Below are positions 1 through 8,363 of a stretch of 46,316 nucleotides of DNA, piece by piece. A program made the position numbers and the translations under genes. The notes beneath the pieces are model-generated. The model searched no databases. It worked only from the letters and a program-made list of their open reading frames with translations, and was not told the DNA's origin. Source of the stretch: Candidatus Omnitrophota bacterium (GTDB taxonomy: Bacteria; Omnitrophota; Gorgyraeia; Duberdicusellales; 4484-171); contig JAMXCX010000008.1 in the NCBI GenBank assembly GCA_024542985.1, positions 1 through 46,316 on the forward strand. Reading direction: 5' to 3'. How positions within the stretch are numbered: position 1 is the first letter of the stretch; every line of letters starts with the position of its first letter.

Positions 1-8
1 TATATTAA

Positions 9-82
9 GGGCCCGTAGCTCAGTCGGTTAGAGCAGTTGACTCATAATCAATTGGTCCGGGGTTCGAGTCCCTGCGGGCCCA
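9..82 (+). tRNA. tRNA with CAT anticodon (Met, or Ile2 if lysidine-modified)
   Basis: A full cloverleaf can be folded by eye. The acceptor GGGCCCG (9-15) pairs with CGGGCCC (75-81), the anticodon stem GTTGA/TCAAT closes the loop CTCATAA, and the T arm is CGGGG-TTCGAGT-CCCTG. The discriminator is A82 and the next bases are CAT, so CCA is not encoded. The CAT anticodon alone cannot separate elongator Met from the lysidine-modified Ile2 tRNA; the GACTCATAATC context occurs in both. Confidence is high for a tRNA and moderate for identity. Confidence 0.93.
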
Positions 83-158
83 CATGTAGAACGAGAAGGC
101 CGGATCAACAAAGGGAGTTTGAGAGAAAAGAGTTTCCCCTCAAATTACTTATTCTTTC

Positions 159-178
159 CCTGCCTGGCGGCAGCCAGG
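159..178. repeat. CCTGCCTG-type palindromic repeat, copy 1
   Basis: The sequence contains an inverted repeat CCTGGC-GGCA-GCCAGG. It belongs to the same loose family as the copies at 37027-37046 and 41160-41180, which share the CCTGC(C/T)T..CGGCAG..AGG layout. Confidence 0.55.
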
Positions 179-261
179 TTTGTATGGAAAGGGAGCGTCA
201 GAGAGGGAAAGCGTAGGTTTCCCTTTATGAGGAGCGAGTCTGGCAATAGACAGGCGAAGCG

Positions 262-293
262 ATTGGTCCGGGGCTTTAGTCCCTGCGGGCCCA
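262..293 (+). repeat. Partial duplicate of the tRNA(CAT) 3' end
   Basis: These 32 bases match the 3' end of the upstream tRNA (51-82) at 29 positions, covering the variable loop, T stem and 3' acceptor strand. The only differences turn the T loop TTCGAGT into CTTTAGT. There is no 5' half, so this is not a working tRNA. Such 3'-end copies are typical att scars of integration into a tRNA gene, but no integrase lies in the 180 bp between the copies. Confidence 0.75.
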
Positions 294-327
294 GCAATAA
301 AAAGTTTTTTAGTTACAGTAAAAATCT

Positions 328-401
328 GGGCACATAGCTCAGTTGGTTAGAGCACTACGTTCACATCGTAGGGGTCGCCCGTTCGAATCGGGCTGTGCCC
401 A
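328..401 (+). tRNA. tRNA-Val (CAC)
   Basis: The acceptor GGGCACA (328-334) pairs with TGTGCCC (394-400). The anticodon stem CTACG/CGTAG encloses TTCACAT, giving anticodon CAC (362-364), which reads GTG valine codons. The T loop is TTCGAAT and the discriminator is A401. No CCA follows, so the tail must be added by a CCA-adding enzyme. Confidence 0.95.
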
Positions 402-440
402 TATAGACTTATCGAAGCAAATATAAAATAAGAGAGGTAA

Positions 441-1163
441 ATGAGTCTCAAAGATGAAATCCCAAAGATAGTCCAATTACAGGAAATAGATTCGCGTATA
501 TATAATTTTGCTCAGGAAAAGAACATAAAAATCCCGCAAAGTTTAGAACAGATAAAAGATGAATCCGAGCAAATCAAACAAACTCTTTCTTTCTTTGAGG
601 ATAAAATTAAAAATATACAATTAGCGAAAAAGAATAAGGAACTTGACCTGGCTGCCAAAGAAGAAAATATGAAGAAAAACCAGGCCCAGCTTTATCAACT
701 AAAAACCAACAAGGAGTATAAAGCCAAGCTTAGCGAGATAGGATCTCTAAAGGCGGATATATCGACAACTGAAGATGATTTACTGACGATTCTTGATGAA
801 ATAGATTCAGTCGAGAGTGACTTCCAAAAACAGAAGAAAGAAATTGATGGAAAAGAAAGAGAGATTAAAAACAAAGAAGCTCAGCTAAGAAACGCAATAA
901 AAGATATCGAAGCGCAAATGCATAATTTAGAAGCCAAGAGACAGAGGTTTTGTGGCCAAATCGATAAAAAAGTTCTCGCGAAGTACGAACAGTTATTGCA
1001 ATGCCGTAAGGGATTGGCGCTAGTCCCAGTAAGTAACAGTAATTGCGGGGCCTGTCATCTGGCGCTTACGCATCAGAAGATAAATGAAATAAAGATGTTC
1101 AATAATTTAGTCTTTTGCGAAAACTGCGTTCGGATTTTATATATACCTGACGATATATGCTAA
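441..1163 (+). CDS. Coiled-coil protein with C-terminal C4 zinc ribbon (CdsZ/CT398-like)
   Basis: The 240-aa product is a long coiled coil rich in Lys, Glu and Gln (about residues 20-185) ending in a four-cysteine zinc ribbon, CGACH followed by CENC. This is the layout of the zf-RING_7 family, whose chlamydial member CT398/CdsZ has a coiled-coil hairpin plus zinc ribbon. The exact function is not settled: roles as an adaptor or a nucleic-acid-binding factor have been suggested for the family. The start is an ATG behind AGAGAGG. The gene overlaps the RNase H gene by 7 nt, and this pairing of zinc-ribbon protein and RNase H is common in bacteria. The family is clear, the role is not. Confidence 0.85.
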   Translation: MSLKDEIPKIVQLQEIDSRIYNFAQEKNIKIPQSLEQIKDESEQIKQTLSFFEDKIKNIQLAKKNKELDLAAKEENMKKNQAQLYQLKTNKEYKAKLSEIGSLKADISTTEDDLLTILDEIDSVESDFQKQKKEIDGKEREIKNKEAQLRNAIKDIEAQMHNLEAKRQRFCGQIDKKVLAKYEQLLQCRKGLALVPVSNSNCGACHLALTHQKINEIKMFNNLVFCENCVRILYIPDDIC

Positions 1164-1552
1164 AGGTTTATATTGACGGTTCATCAATCGGAAATCCCGG
1201 CAAAATAGGGATAGGCTATGCGATTTATCGCGACGATACCCTTCTCAAAAAGAATAGTATTGCTTTGGGTATTCAGTCAAATAACTTTGCCGAATACATG
1301 GCATTAATATTTTCTCTCATCGATATTTTAGAAATGGGTGAGAAAAATATCAGAGTTTTCTCTGACAGTAAGTTGGTGTGTGAGCAGATTAGCGGTAAGT
1401 TTAAGGTAAAGAATAATAACATTTACCCCTTGTTTGTTCTGGCGAAAAATATTATCGCAAAGTTTGATAATTTTAAATTGGCGCATATTGATAGAGAGAA
1501 GAATAAAGAGGCTGATGCCTTGGCAAGAAAGGCTACGGGATTTTTAATTTAA
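1157..1552 (+). CDS. Ribonuclease HI family protein
   Basis: This 131-aa protein has the RNase H fold signature with all four acidic catalytic residues in place: D7 (YIDGSS), E46 (NNFAEY), D70 (FSDSK) and D120 (NKEADALARKA). These residues bind two metal ions to cut RNA in RNA-DNA hybrids. The protein is shorter than E. coli RnhA (155 aa) and lacks its basic protrusion, placing it with the short RNase HI-like group (YpdQ/ArfB-like) that may be paralogous to the main housekeeping enzyme. It overlaps the upstream zinc-ribbon gene by 7 nt, which suggests translational coupling. The yebC gene follows after 17 nt, so all three are probably one transcript. Confidence 0.88.
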   Translation: MLKVYIDGSSIGNPGKIGIGYAIYRDDTLLKKNSIALGIQSNNFAEYMALIFSLIDILEMGEKNIRVFSDSKLVCEQISGKFKVKNNNIYPLFVLAKNIIAKFDNFKLAHIDREKNKEADALARKATGFLI

Positions 1553-1569
1553 TTGAAAGGGGGTAAGAT

Positions 1570-2325
1570 ATGAGTGGTCATTCAAAATGGGCGAGTATAA
1601 AGCACAAAAAAGGCGCTGCTGATGCCAAGCGCGGGCGTCTTTTTAGCAAATTAATTCGTGAGATTACTGTCGCCGCAAAGGATGGCGGAGGAAACCCCGA
1701 CATGAATCCTGGCTTACGAACTGCTATTTCCCGAGCCAACGAAGCTAATATGCCTAAGGACAATATCACGAAAGCTATTAAGAAAGGTACTGGGGAGTTA
1801 CCCGGGGTTAGTTACGAGAGTTGTACTTTTGAAGGATACGGTCCGGGAGGAGTTGCGATTATAGTCGATACCCTTACCGATAACAAAAATCGAACCTCGG
1901 CCGAGATCAGAAACATATTTTCCAAAAGAGGCGGGAATCTGGCTGGTTCTGGTAGTGTAGCCTGGATTTTTTCCTCAAAAGGTTACATTTTAATTGATAA
2001 AACTCAAGCCAACGAGGATGATTTATTTTCCATATGTGTTGATGCTGGCGCAGAGGACGTTAAAGTCGAAGGTCATAACTATGAAATCCTTTGTGAACAA
2101 AAAGATTTGGAAAATATCAAAGCAGCACTTAAAAGTAAAAATATCAAATGGGAGACAGCAGAGTTGACAAAATTACCTAATTCTACAATCAAAGTAGCAG
2201 GAAGCGCGGCAAAGCAACTTCTCTCATTGGTGGAGACTTTAGAAGACCACGATGACGTTCAAAAGGTTTACGCCAACTTTGATATTCCCGAGGAAGTATT
2301 AGAGGAAATAGCCCAGGAAATTTAG
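1570..2325 (+). CDS. yebC: YebC/PmpR (TACO1) family protein
   Basis: The N-terminus MSGHSKWASIKHKK is the family hallmark, and the 251-aa length is the usual one. Members have been described as DNA-binding regulators (PmpR) and, more recently, as ribosome-associated factors that help translation through proline stretches, like mitochondrial TACO1. Further conserved stretches include NMPKDNI, the YEGYGPGG-like FEGYGPGG, and a central GNLAGSGSVAW segment. A strong GAAAGGGGG ribosome-binding site precedes the ATG. It lies one base upstream of ruvC, the common yebC-ruvC-ruvA arrangement. Confidence 0.95.
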   Translation: MSGHSKWASIKHKKGAADAKRGRLFSKLIREITVAAKDGGGNPDMNPGLRTAISRANEANMPKDNITKAIKKGTGELPGVSYESCTFEGYGPGGVAIIVDTLTDNKNRTSAEIRNIFSKRGGNLAGSGSVAWIFSSKGYILIDKTQANEDDLFSICVDAGAEDVKVEGHNYEILCEQKDLENIKAALKSKNIKWETAELTKLPNSTIKVAGSAAKQLLSLVETLEDHDDVQKVYANFDIPEEVLEEIAQEI

Positions 2326-2326
2326 A

Positions 2327-2821
2327 ATGAAAATCCTCGGCGTAGATGTCGGTTTACGAACCTGCGGGTATGCTCTTTGTAAAGTAAGAAATCTTGAAAT
2401 CAAGCTGATAGGAGAAGGTGAGATAAAGCCTAACCCCAAGAATTCTCTTCCTCAAAAGCTTGATACTATATTTGAGGGATTAGAGAGCCAGATAAAGGCG
2501 CACAATTCAACTGCGATTGTTGTTGAAAAACTCTATTCGCATTATCGCCATCCTACGACTTTAGGAGTATTGGCCCAAGTAAGGGGAATTGTTGCTCTTC
2601 TAGCTCATAAAATGGGGATAGGTTTTTTTGAATATTCGTCAACCCGGGCAAGAAAGTCCTTTCTCGGAATAGGCAGTGCTAGTTCGGATCAAGTAAAAAG
2701 AATGGCCGAGAATGTAATCGGAAGGAAGTTTAAATCTATCCATACTGCGGATGCGTTTTCTTTGGTGGTTGCATTTTCACATGCCCAGAAATTAGCGCGT
2801 ATTATAGGAAAAAATAGATAA
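2327..2821 (+). CDS. ruvC: Crossover junction endodeoxyribonuclease RuvC
   Basis: RuvC resolves Holliday junctions made during recombination, acting with the RuvAB motor. The 164-aa protein keeps the acidic catalytic residues D7 (GVDVG), E67 (VVEKLY) and D142 (HTADAF), with H139 next to the last. The spacing matches E. coli RuvC (D7, E66, D141). The start ATG is one base after the yebC stop. ruvA follows 20 nt later. No ruvB lies in the run; scpB takes its usual place, so RuvB must be encoded elsewhere. Confidence 0.96.
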   Translation: MKILGVDVGLRTCGYALCKVRNLEIKLIGEGEIKPNPKNSLPQKLDTIFEGLESQIKAHNSTAIVVEKLYSHYRHPTTLGVLAQVRGIVALLAHKMGIGFFEYSSTRARKSFLGIGSASSDQVKRMAENVIGRKFKSIHTADAFSLVVAFSHAQKLARIIGKNR

Positions 2822-2841
2822 TTTAAGGATTTTTGCTAGCG

Positions 2842-3453
2842 ATGATTTATCGAATTAAAGGTAGGCTTATAAAAAAAGCGGAAAATTCTCTGATTATTGA
2901 TGTGGGAGGAATAGCTTATGAAGTCAATTCTCCCCAAGCCGTAATTAGGCAGATAAACAATGATGGCCAGCAAACAGTAGATTTAGTTATCTACCACTAT
3001 TTGAATATTGACAAAAATAAAGGCATTCCTGTGCTGGTGGGTTTTTTGGATGAACTTGAGAGAGATTTCTTTGAAAAATTCATTAGTGTTACTGGGGTTG
3101 GGCCCAAAGCTGCCCTCAAGGCCTTTGATAAGCCTATACCAGCAATTGCCCGTGCCATCGAGGAAGGCAATGTAGATTTTTTAATGACACTTGCCGGCAT
3201 AGGAAGGCAAAGAGCAAAACAAATCATTGTTCATTTGCAGGGCAAGGTAGGCAGGTTTGCCTTAATCAAGGAAGGAGAAGCGGGAAAAGAACATCCCAAA
3301 GGCGAAATTGTTGCCCAGGCAAAGAAAATCCTAAAAAGATTGCAATACAATAGCAAAGAGGCTGAAAGTATGATTAAAAAAGCTTCTGCAGCCAGGTCTG
3401 ATGTTGACACTGTGGAAGAGCTTCTTAATGAAATTTATCGGCAGAGAAAATAA
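2842..3453 (+). CDS. ruvA: Holliday junction branch migration protein RuvA
   Basis: RuvA binds four-way junctions as a tetramer and loads the RuvB helicase. The protein begins MIYRIKGRLI, the typical family start, so I place the start at the ATG at 2842 rather than the TTG at 2833 in the ORF track. The AAGGAT ribosome-binding site also fits the ATG better. The product is 203 aa, a normal length. An OB-fold N-terminus is followed by helix-hairpin-helix motifs (TGVGPKAALK and LAGIGRQRAKQI, about residues 80-130) that grip the DNA backbone, then a C-terminal RuvB-binding domain from about residue 150. Confidence 0.95.
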   Translation: MIYRIKGRLIKKAENSLIIDVGGIAYEVNSPQAVIRQINNDGQQTVDLVIYHYLNIDKNKGIPVLVGFLDELERDFFEKFISVTGVGPKAALKAFDKPIPAIARAIEEGNVDFLMTLAGIGRQRAKQIIVHLQGKVGRFALIKEGEAGKEHPKGEIVAQAKKILKRLQYNSKEAESMIKKASAARSDVDTVEELLNEIYRQRK

Positions 3454-3490
3454 AGAGTGCTCCTTTAAGGGAAAAAAATATTTTTGAAGT

Positions 3491-4090
3491 ATGGATAATA
3501 AACTAATAAAATCAACAGTCGAATCATTACTGTTTATTAATGAAAAGCCTATTGAAATGAATGAGCTGCGCCAAATTCTCGAAACTGACAAAAAAGAAAC
3601 AGTCCAAGCTTTAGAGGAGCTAATTCAGGAATATAAACAGCGCAAATCAGGAGTATGCATTGTAAAGGTAGCTGGTGGGTATCAAATGTGTTCTGCACCC
3701 GAGAATGAGCCTTGGGTTAAAAGAATGTGCCAAGAGCGGAGTAAACAGAAACTTTCCATAGCCTCTTTAGAAACCTTAGCGATAGTTGCTTATAAGCAGC
3801 CGATAACCCGCATAGAAATAGAAGCAATAAGAGGAGTTAATATTGATGGAGTTATGCGTAAACTTTCTGAACTGGGGTTGGTAAAAATTATCGGCCGCAA
3901 AGATGTTGTGGGCAAGCCTTTTCTTTACGCAACCACACGAAAATTCTTGGAATATTTCGGTATTAATTCATTAATGGATTTGCCGAAATTAGAGGATTTT
4001 ATTGCCTTAGCAGAAAAAGAAAAAATACCCAGTAATTGTGAAAATAATAGTGATGAAAATGTTGCGGCTAAGGAGGAGGTAAAACAATGA
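3491..4090 (+). CDS. scpB: Segregation and condensation protein ScpB
   Basis: ScpB is the winged-helix dimer that, with the kleisin ScpA, bridges SMC heads in chromosome condensation. The 199-aa protein has the two winged-helix domains of the family. The most recognisable stretch is [23 protein letters not shown] (quoted in part: [11 protein letters not shown]), followed by RGVN and a [15 protein letters not shown] segment. scpA is not adjacent, which is unusual because scpA-scpB pairs are common. The 3' end overlaps metK by 4 nt (ATGA), so the two are translationally coupled despite unrelated functions. Confidence 0.93.
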   Translation: MDNKLIKSTVESLLFINEKPIEMNELRQILETDKKETVQALEELIQEYKQRKSGVCIVKVAGGYQMCSAPENEPWVKRMCQERSKQKLSIASLETLAIVAYKQPITRIEIEAIRGVNIDGVMRKLSELGLVKIIGRKDVVGKPFLYATTRKFLEYFGINSLMDLPKLEDFIALAEKEKIPSNCENNSDENVAAKEEVKQ

Positions 4091-5223
4091 AAACTTATTT
4101 CGCATCTGAATCAGTTACCGAAGGGCATCCTGATAAGGTATGCGATCAGATATCAGACGCGGTATTAGATGAGATATTAGCTAACGATAAAAATGGCCGG
4201 GTAGCTTGTGAAGCCTTGGCAACGAGAGGATTGATAGTCGTGGCCGGGGAAATAACCACTGATTGTTATGTTAGTATTCCTAAAGTTGTCCGTAAACTGC
4301 TCAAAACTATTGGTTACGATGATCCAGCCGGAGGCTTTGATTATGAAAGCTGCGGAGTCGTAACTGCCATTCAAGAACAGTCGGCTGACATTGCTCTAGG
4401 CGTTGATACCGGCGGAGCCGGAGACCAAGGCCTAATGTTTGGTTTTGCTAATTCTGAGACTCCGGAGCTTATGCCTCTTCCAATTATGCTATCGCATCGG
4501 CTCGCGCAGCGTTTATCGGAGTTGCGCAAAGATGGTACCCTTGCCTATTTGAGACCGGATGGGAAATCTCAGGTTTCGATTGAGTATGAAGCCGGAAAGC
4601 CCCGGCGGGTAGATGCGGTAATTATTGGCGCACATCACAGCAAAGATGTGAAAACAGAAGATTTACGGGCGGATATAAAAAAACTGGTAATAGATTGCAT
4701 TGTTCCTAAAGATATGCTAGACAAAAACACAACAATTTTTATCAACGGAACAGGCCGTTTTGAAATCGGCGGGCCAGTTTCGGATACCGGAATAACCGGC
4801 CGTAAGATTATAGTGGACACTTATGGCGGTTATGCTCGTCATGGCGGAGGAGCTTTTTCCGGGAAAGATCCCTCAAAGGTTGATAGGTCTGCTTCCTACA
4901 TGGCGCGGTACATTGCAAAAAATATTGTTAAAGCCGGGATTGCTAAAACCTGCGAAATACAGCTATCTTATTGTATTGGTATTGCTGAACCAGTATCGAT
5001 AAATGTAGATACTTTTGGAACTTCGCAAGTTGATGAAGCTAAGATTTCTAAAGTCATAAGAGAGGTTTTCAAACTTACTCCCGGAGGGATTATCAGCGAA
5101 CTTGATTTGCTTAAGCCCATATATACCAAAACCGCCGCTTATGGTCATTTCGGAAGGGAAAATGAAGGTTTTGCTTGGGAAAAAACCGATAAAGTTGATA
5201 TTTTGAAGAAAGCACTTAGTTAA
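4087..5223 (+). CDS. metK: S-adenosylmethionine synthetase MetK
   Basis: MetK makes S-adenosylmethionine from methionine and ATP. The 378-aa protein has the ATP-binding [12 protein letters not shown] segment near residue 15, the signature [12 protein letters not shown] near residue 112, and the second signature [17 protein letters not shown] near residue 255. Length and domains are those of a normal bacterial MetK. It has a strong AAGGAGGT site inside the end of scpB. ahcY follows 85 nt downstream, pairing SAM synthesis with removal of its by-product. I looked for a SAM riboswitch in front and saw none, as the gene overlaps scpB. Confidence 0.97.
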   Translation: MKTYFASESVTEGHPDKVCDQISDAVLDEILANDKNGRVACEALATRGLIVVAGEITTDCYVSIPKVVRKLLKTIGYDDPAGGFDYESCGVVTAIQEQSADIALGVDTGGAGDQGLMFGFANSETPELMPLPIMLSHRLAQRLSELRKDGTLAYLRPDGKSQVSIEYEAGKPRRVDAVIIGAHHSKDVKTEDLRADIKKLVIDCIVPKDMLDKNTTIFINGTGRFEIGGPVSDTGITGRKIIVDTYGGYARHGGGAFSGKDPSKVDRSASYMARYIAKNIVKAGIAKTCEIQLSYCIGIAEPVSINVDTFGTSQVDEAKISKVIREVFKLTPGGIISELDLLKPIYTKTAAYGHFGRENEGFAWEKTDKVDILKKALS

Positions 5224-5308
5224 TTGATAAAAGTCTAAATAGTTTAAAGTTTAAAAACAGACAGGCTTAGATATCAGTTTCGAATCTTTAAAAGGAGCAA
5301 AAAGAAAA

Positions 5309-6577
5309 ATGGAATATGATATAAAAAATAAAAGTCTTAAAATTGCCGGAAAAAAAAGAATTGAATGGGCTATAAAGCGAATGCCTGTTTTAGAGCAAGT
5401 GCGTCAGCGATTCAGCAGGGAGAAGACTCTTAAAGGTCTAACTATTGGTGCCTGTTTACATGTTACCACAGAAACTGCCGCTTTAGCTATTACTCTAAAG
5501 GCTGCAGGAGCTCGTCCGCTTATCTGCGCTTCTAATCCTTTGTCTACTCAAGATGACACCGCTGCTTCTTTAGTGTTTGATTATGGCATAGAAGTGTTTG
5601 CTATAAATGGCGAAGATACAAAAACATATTACAAGCATATTAATTCGGTTTTAAAGAATAAGCCTCAGATTACTCTTGATGACGGAGCTGATTTAGTATC
5701 AACAATTCATAAACAATTTGCGGCCGGTAAAAATAATAATATTGCTTTACCTTGGGCCAGCACAGAAGAAACTACAACCGGGGTAATACGCTTAAAAGCC
5801 CTAGAGAAAGAAGGAAAACTTCTTTATCCAATCATCGCCGTAAATGATGCTTACACTAAACATCTATTTGATAATCGTTATGGCACAGGCCAGTCTACAC
5901 TTGACGGAATAATTAGGGCTACTAATAAATTGATAGCCGGAACTACCTTGGTTGTGGCTGGATATGGCTGGTGCGGAAAGGGCTTGGCTCGCAAGGCCCA
6001 AGGCTTAGGGGCAAATGTGATTATTTGTGAAGTCAATCACCTCAAGGCTCTGGAAGCTGTTATGGATGGCTTCCGGGTGATGCCCATGAAGGAGGCAGCC
6101 AAAATAGGCGATATTTTTATTACTGTTACCGGCGATATAAATGTCATATCCAGGCAATGTTTTCCTCTTATGAAAGATAGGGCGATAGTCGCCAACTCCG
6201 GGCATTTTGACGTTGAAATTCAGATCAAGGCTTTAGAAGAAATGGCAGTAACAAAAAAAGAAGTTAAGCCTCTTGTGCGTGAGTACACGTTTAAAAATAA
6301 AAAAAGGATTTATCTTTTAGGGGAAGGCCGGCTGGTCAATCTCGCCTGTGCTGAAGGGCACCCGGCCGAAGTAATGGATTTAAGTTTTGCCAACCAGGCT
6401 CTAAGTTGTGAATATGTTAAGAAATTTAAGGCAAAACTGCAGAAAAAGGTCTATAAAGTTCCGGACCAAATAGATTTTAAAATTGCCGAACTTAAATTAA
6501 AATCTCTGGGCATAAAAATTGATAAATTGACCGGTGAGCAAAAAGAATATCTTAGCACTTGGCAGTCGGGAACTTAA
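5309..6577 (+). CDS. ahcY: Adenosylhomocysteinase (SAH hydrolase)
   Basis: The enzyme splits S-adenosylhomocysteine into adenosine and homocysteine using tightly bound NAD, relieving product inhibition of methyltransferases. The 422-aa protein shows the substrate-binding HVTTETAAL segment near residue 50, the E-TTTG motif (STEETTTGVIR), and the NAD-binding Rossmann loop GYGWCGKGLA near residue 213. It ends with EYLSTWQSGT, lacking the longer C-terminal KPDHYRY tail of many bacterial and eukaryotic enzymes and resembling the shorter thermophile/archaeal type. An AAAAGGAG site precedes the ATG. With metK it forms a methyl-cycle pair. Confidence 0.94.
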   Translation: MEYDIKNKSLKIAGKKRIEWAIKRMPVLEQVRQRFSREKTLKGLTIGACLHVTTETAALAITLKAAGARPLICASNPLSTQDDTAASLVFDYGIEVFAINGEDTKTYYKHINSVLKNKPQITLDDGADLVSTIHKQFAAGKNNNIALPWASTEETTTGVIRLKALEKEGKLLYPIIAVNDAYTKHLFDNRYGTGQSTLDGIIRATNKLIAGTTLVVAGYGWCGKGLARKAQGLGANVIICEVNHLKALEAVMDGFRVMPMKEAAKIGDIFITVTGDINVISRQCFPLMKDRAIVANSGHFDVEIQIKALEEMAVTKKEVKPLVREYTFKNKKRIYLLGEGRLVNLACAEGHPAEVMDLSFANQALSCEYVKKFKAKLQKKVYKVPDQIDFKIAELKLKSLGIKIDKLTGEQKEYLSTWQSGT

Positions 6578-6686
6578 AATTTATCCGCCTTCGGGGCAGA
6601 GTCGGCTTCGGCGAATTTCGCTAAAGACCAACAGAGATACTAGGGGTGCCAGTCCGTAAAGGTTCATTTAAAAAAAGGGGGGGGCG

Positions 6687-8363
6687 ATGAAAAGAATTCT
6701 CATTTTGGCTATTTTTATTTTTTCCTGGGTAAGCCCGATTTTTTGCCAAAACACAATTTCTTCCGAAATAAAGGAAGTAGTCTTATTCACCAATCAAGCC
6801 CTGATAACGCGCACAGCTACCACCAAAGTCAAGGCCGGCCTGAACGAAATACTTATTGAAACCAAAAGTTTTAACCTAGATCGTGATTCTATCCAGGCCG
6901 TAGTCTATGGTAAAGGAGAAGTCTATAGTGTGCAGTTTCGGGAAGTTCACCTAAAGGAGCAGCCTCAACTGAACATACGAGAACTAATATCAAAATTAGA
7001 AGGCTTTCAGGATAGACGCAAGAGCCTAGTGAATAAAAAGGAAGTGTTAGATAGAAAGAATGATTTTTTAAATTCATTTATTGACTTTGCCCAATCGCAA
7101 GTTCCTCAGGATTTAAAAACCCAATTTCCAAAGTTAGAGAATTTGAAGAAAAGCCTCAATTTTTTAGATGAGAGTTATGATAACATTAATAAAGACGATG
7201 AGGACTTAAGCCGCAGAATTCGCGAGCTGGATAAAGAAATAGCCCTTGTTAAGCAGAAATTATCGGCAGTAAGAGGAGAGGGAAGAAAAACAAAAAAGGT
7301 TATTGAGATTTTGTTTAATTCTGCAAAAGCCCAGCGAATCAAAATTGAGGCCGCTTATTTGGTTTACAATGCTTATTGGAGCCCTTTTTACAAGGTAAAT
7401 GTGCCCAAAGGCCTAAAAGATGTTAATTTGGCTATGTTTGCGAAAGTTCGTCAAAAAACCGGCGAAGATTGGGAAAATGTACGGCTTTCAATTTCAAATA
7501 TTATCCCTTTGAAAGGCGTGAGGTTGCCGGAATTAAATAGCTGGCATTTAAATTTGTCGAGACCTCAAGCTAAAGCTCCCTCATATAGAAAACGAAAAGG
7601 GATGTTTTTTGGCAAGGCAGATAAAAAGCGACCGATGCGATTAGAAATAGCCGGTGGGTTAAATCGCGAAGCCCTTTATGAAGCAGATCAGTTTTCAGAA
7701 AAGGCAGATTTTGCCTCAGCCCAGGCTAAAGAACTTCCTCTTTCTTTTGAATACGAGTTGCCTCAGGCCTTTAGCCTGGAGTCAAAAAAGATAGAGGCAA
7801 TTTTGCCGATATTTTCAAAGACCCTAAAAGGGGAATTTTCCTACTATGCTATTCCCAAAATAAGTGCCTTAACTTTTTTGGTTTGTAAAACATCTGCTGA
7901 TGAAGAATTTTTAAGCGGCCCTTTAAATGTTCATTTTGCCGGCCGCTTTATCGGTAAAACGCATTTGAGCGAGAAAAAGGCCGGTGAGGAATTTAATTTA
8001 AGTTTAGGTGCAGACCGGCAGATAAAAGTTAAGCGCGAGAAAATAAAGGACAAAGTTAAAGAAACATTCTTTAAGAAAATTAGCCGTCAGACTATAATCC
8101 GGGATGTAGTGCTAAAAATAACTGTTGAGAATTTAAAGAGTAAGACCGTTAAAATTAAGATTCTGGATAATATACCGGTATCGCAGACTGATAGAATTGA
8201 AGTAAAAAATTTGCAAATCAATCCTGAGCCGAATAAGAAAAACTATCAAGATAAAGAAGGGGTTAATCTTTGGAATTTGAAATTGAAACCTAAGGAAAAG
8301 AAAGAGATTGCCATCAAATTTACTCTTACTTACCCTAAGGGTACGTTTATCTCAGGCCTATGA
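6687..8363 (+). CDS. Secreted DUF4139 domain protein (mucoidy-inhibitor A-like)
   Basis: The 558-aa product begins with a clear signal peptide (MKRILILAIFIFSWVSPIFCQ). It then has the DUF4140 N-terminal segment (VVLFTNQALITRTATTKVKAG), a coiled-coil middle (about residues 95-205) and the DUF4139 domain: YNAYWSPFYKV followed by a beta-rich C-terminus with the QKTGEDWENVRLSIS motif. These proteins are exported; their biochemical role is not established. The start follows a long G-run (AAAAAAAGGGGGGGG). The stop overlaps the pfkA start (ATGA). The family call is firm, the function unknown. Confidence 0.87.
   Translation: MKRILILAIFIFSWVSPIFCQNTISSEIKEVVLFTNQALITRTATTKVKAGLNEILIETKSFNLDRDSIQAVVYGKGEVYSVQFREVHLKEQPQLNIRELISKLEGFQDRRKSLVNKKEVLDRKNDFLNSFIDFAQSQVPQDLKTQFPKLENLKKSLNFLDESYDNINKDDEDLSRRIRELDKEIALVKQKLSAVRGEGRKTKKVIEILFNSAKAQRIKIEAAYLVYNAYWSPFYKVNVPKGLKDVNLAMFAKVRQKTGEDWENVRLSISNIIPLKGVRLPELNSWHLNLSRPQAKAPSYRKRKGMFFGKADKKRPMRLEIAGGLNREALYEADQFSEKADFASAQAKELPLSFEYELPQAFSLESKKIEAILPIFSKTLKGEFSYYAIPKISALTFLVCKTSADEEFLSGPLNVHFAGRFIGKTHLSEKKAGEEFNLSLGADRQIKVKREKIKDKVKETFFKKISRQTIIRDVVLKITVENLKSKTVKIKILDNIPVSQTDRIEVKNLQINPEPNKKNYQDKEGVNLWNLKLKPKEKKEIAIKFTLTYPKGTFISGL

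Larger units (their letters stand above)
83..327. other. Intergenic stretch between two tRNA genes
   Basis: This stretch holds the tRNA 3'-end copy at 262-293 and a CCTGCCTG-type palindrome copy at 159-178. The 72-aa ORF listed at 119-337 runs across both repeats and into the tRNA-Val gene, so I do not treat it as a gene. Nothing else is recognised. Confidence 0.6.

Noticed and set aside
119-337. 72-aa ORF between the first two tRNA genes
   Set aside because: It crosses two repeats (the CCTGCCTG palindrome and the tRNA 3'-end copy) and runs into the tRNA-Val gene, and has no ribosome-binding site.
5224-5308. Possible SAM or SAH riboswitch before ahcY
   Set aside because: The 85-nt gap is AT-rich with no conserved helices that I can fold; metK itself overlaps scpB, leaving no room for one.
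6578-6686. Short UUCG-like hairpins between ahcY and the DUF4139 gene
   Set aside because: Stems of three or four base pairs without a T-run; not strong enough to call a terminator.
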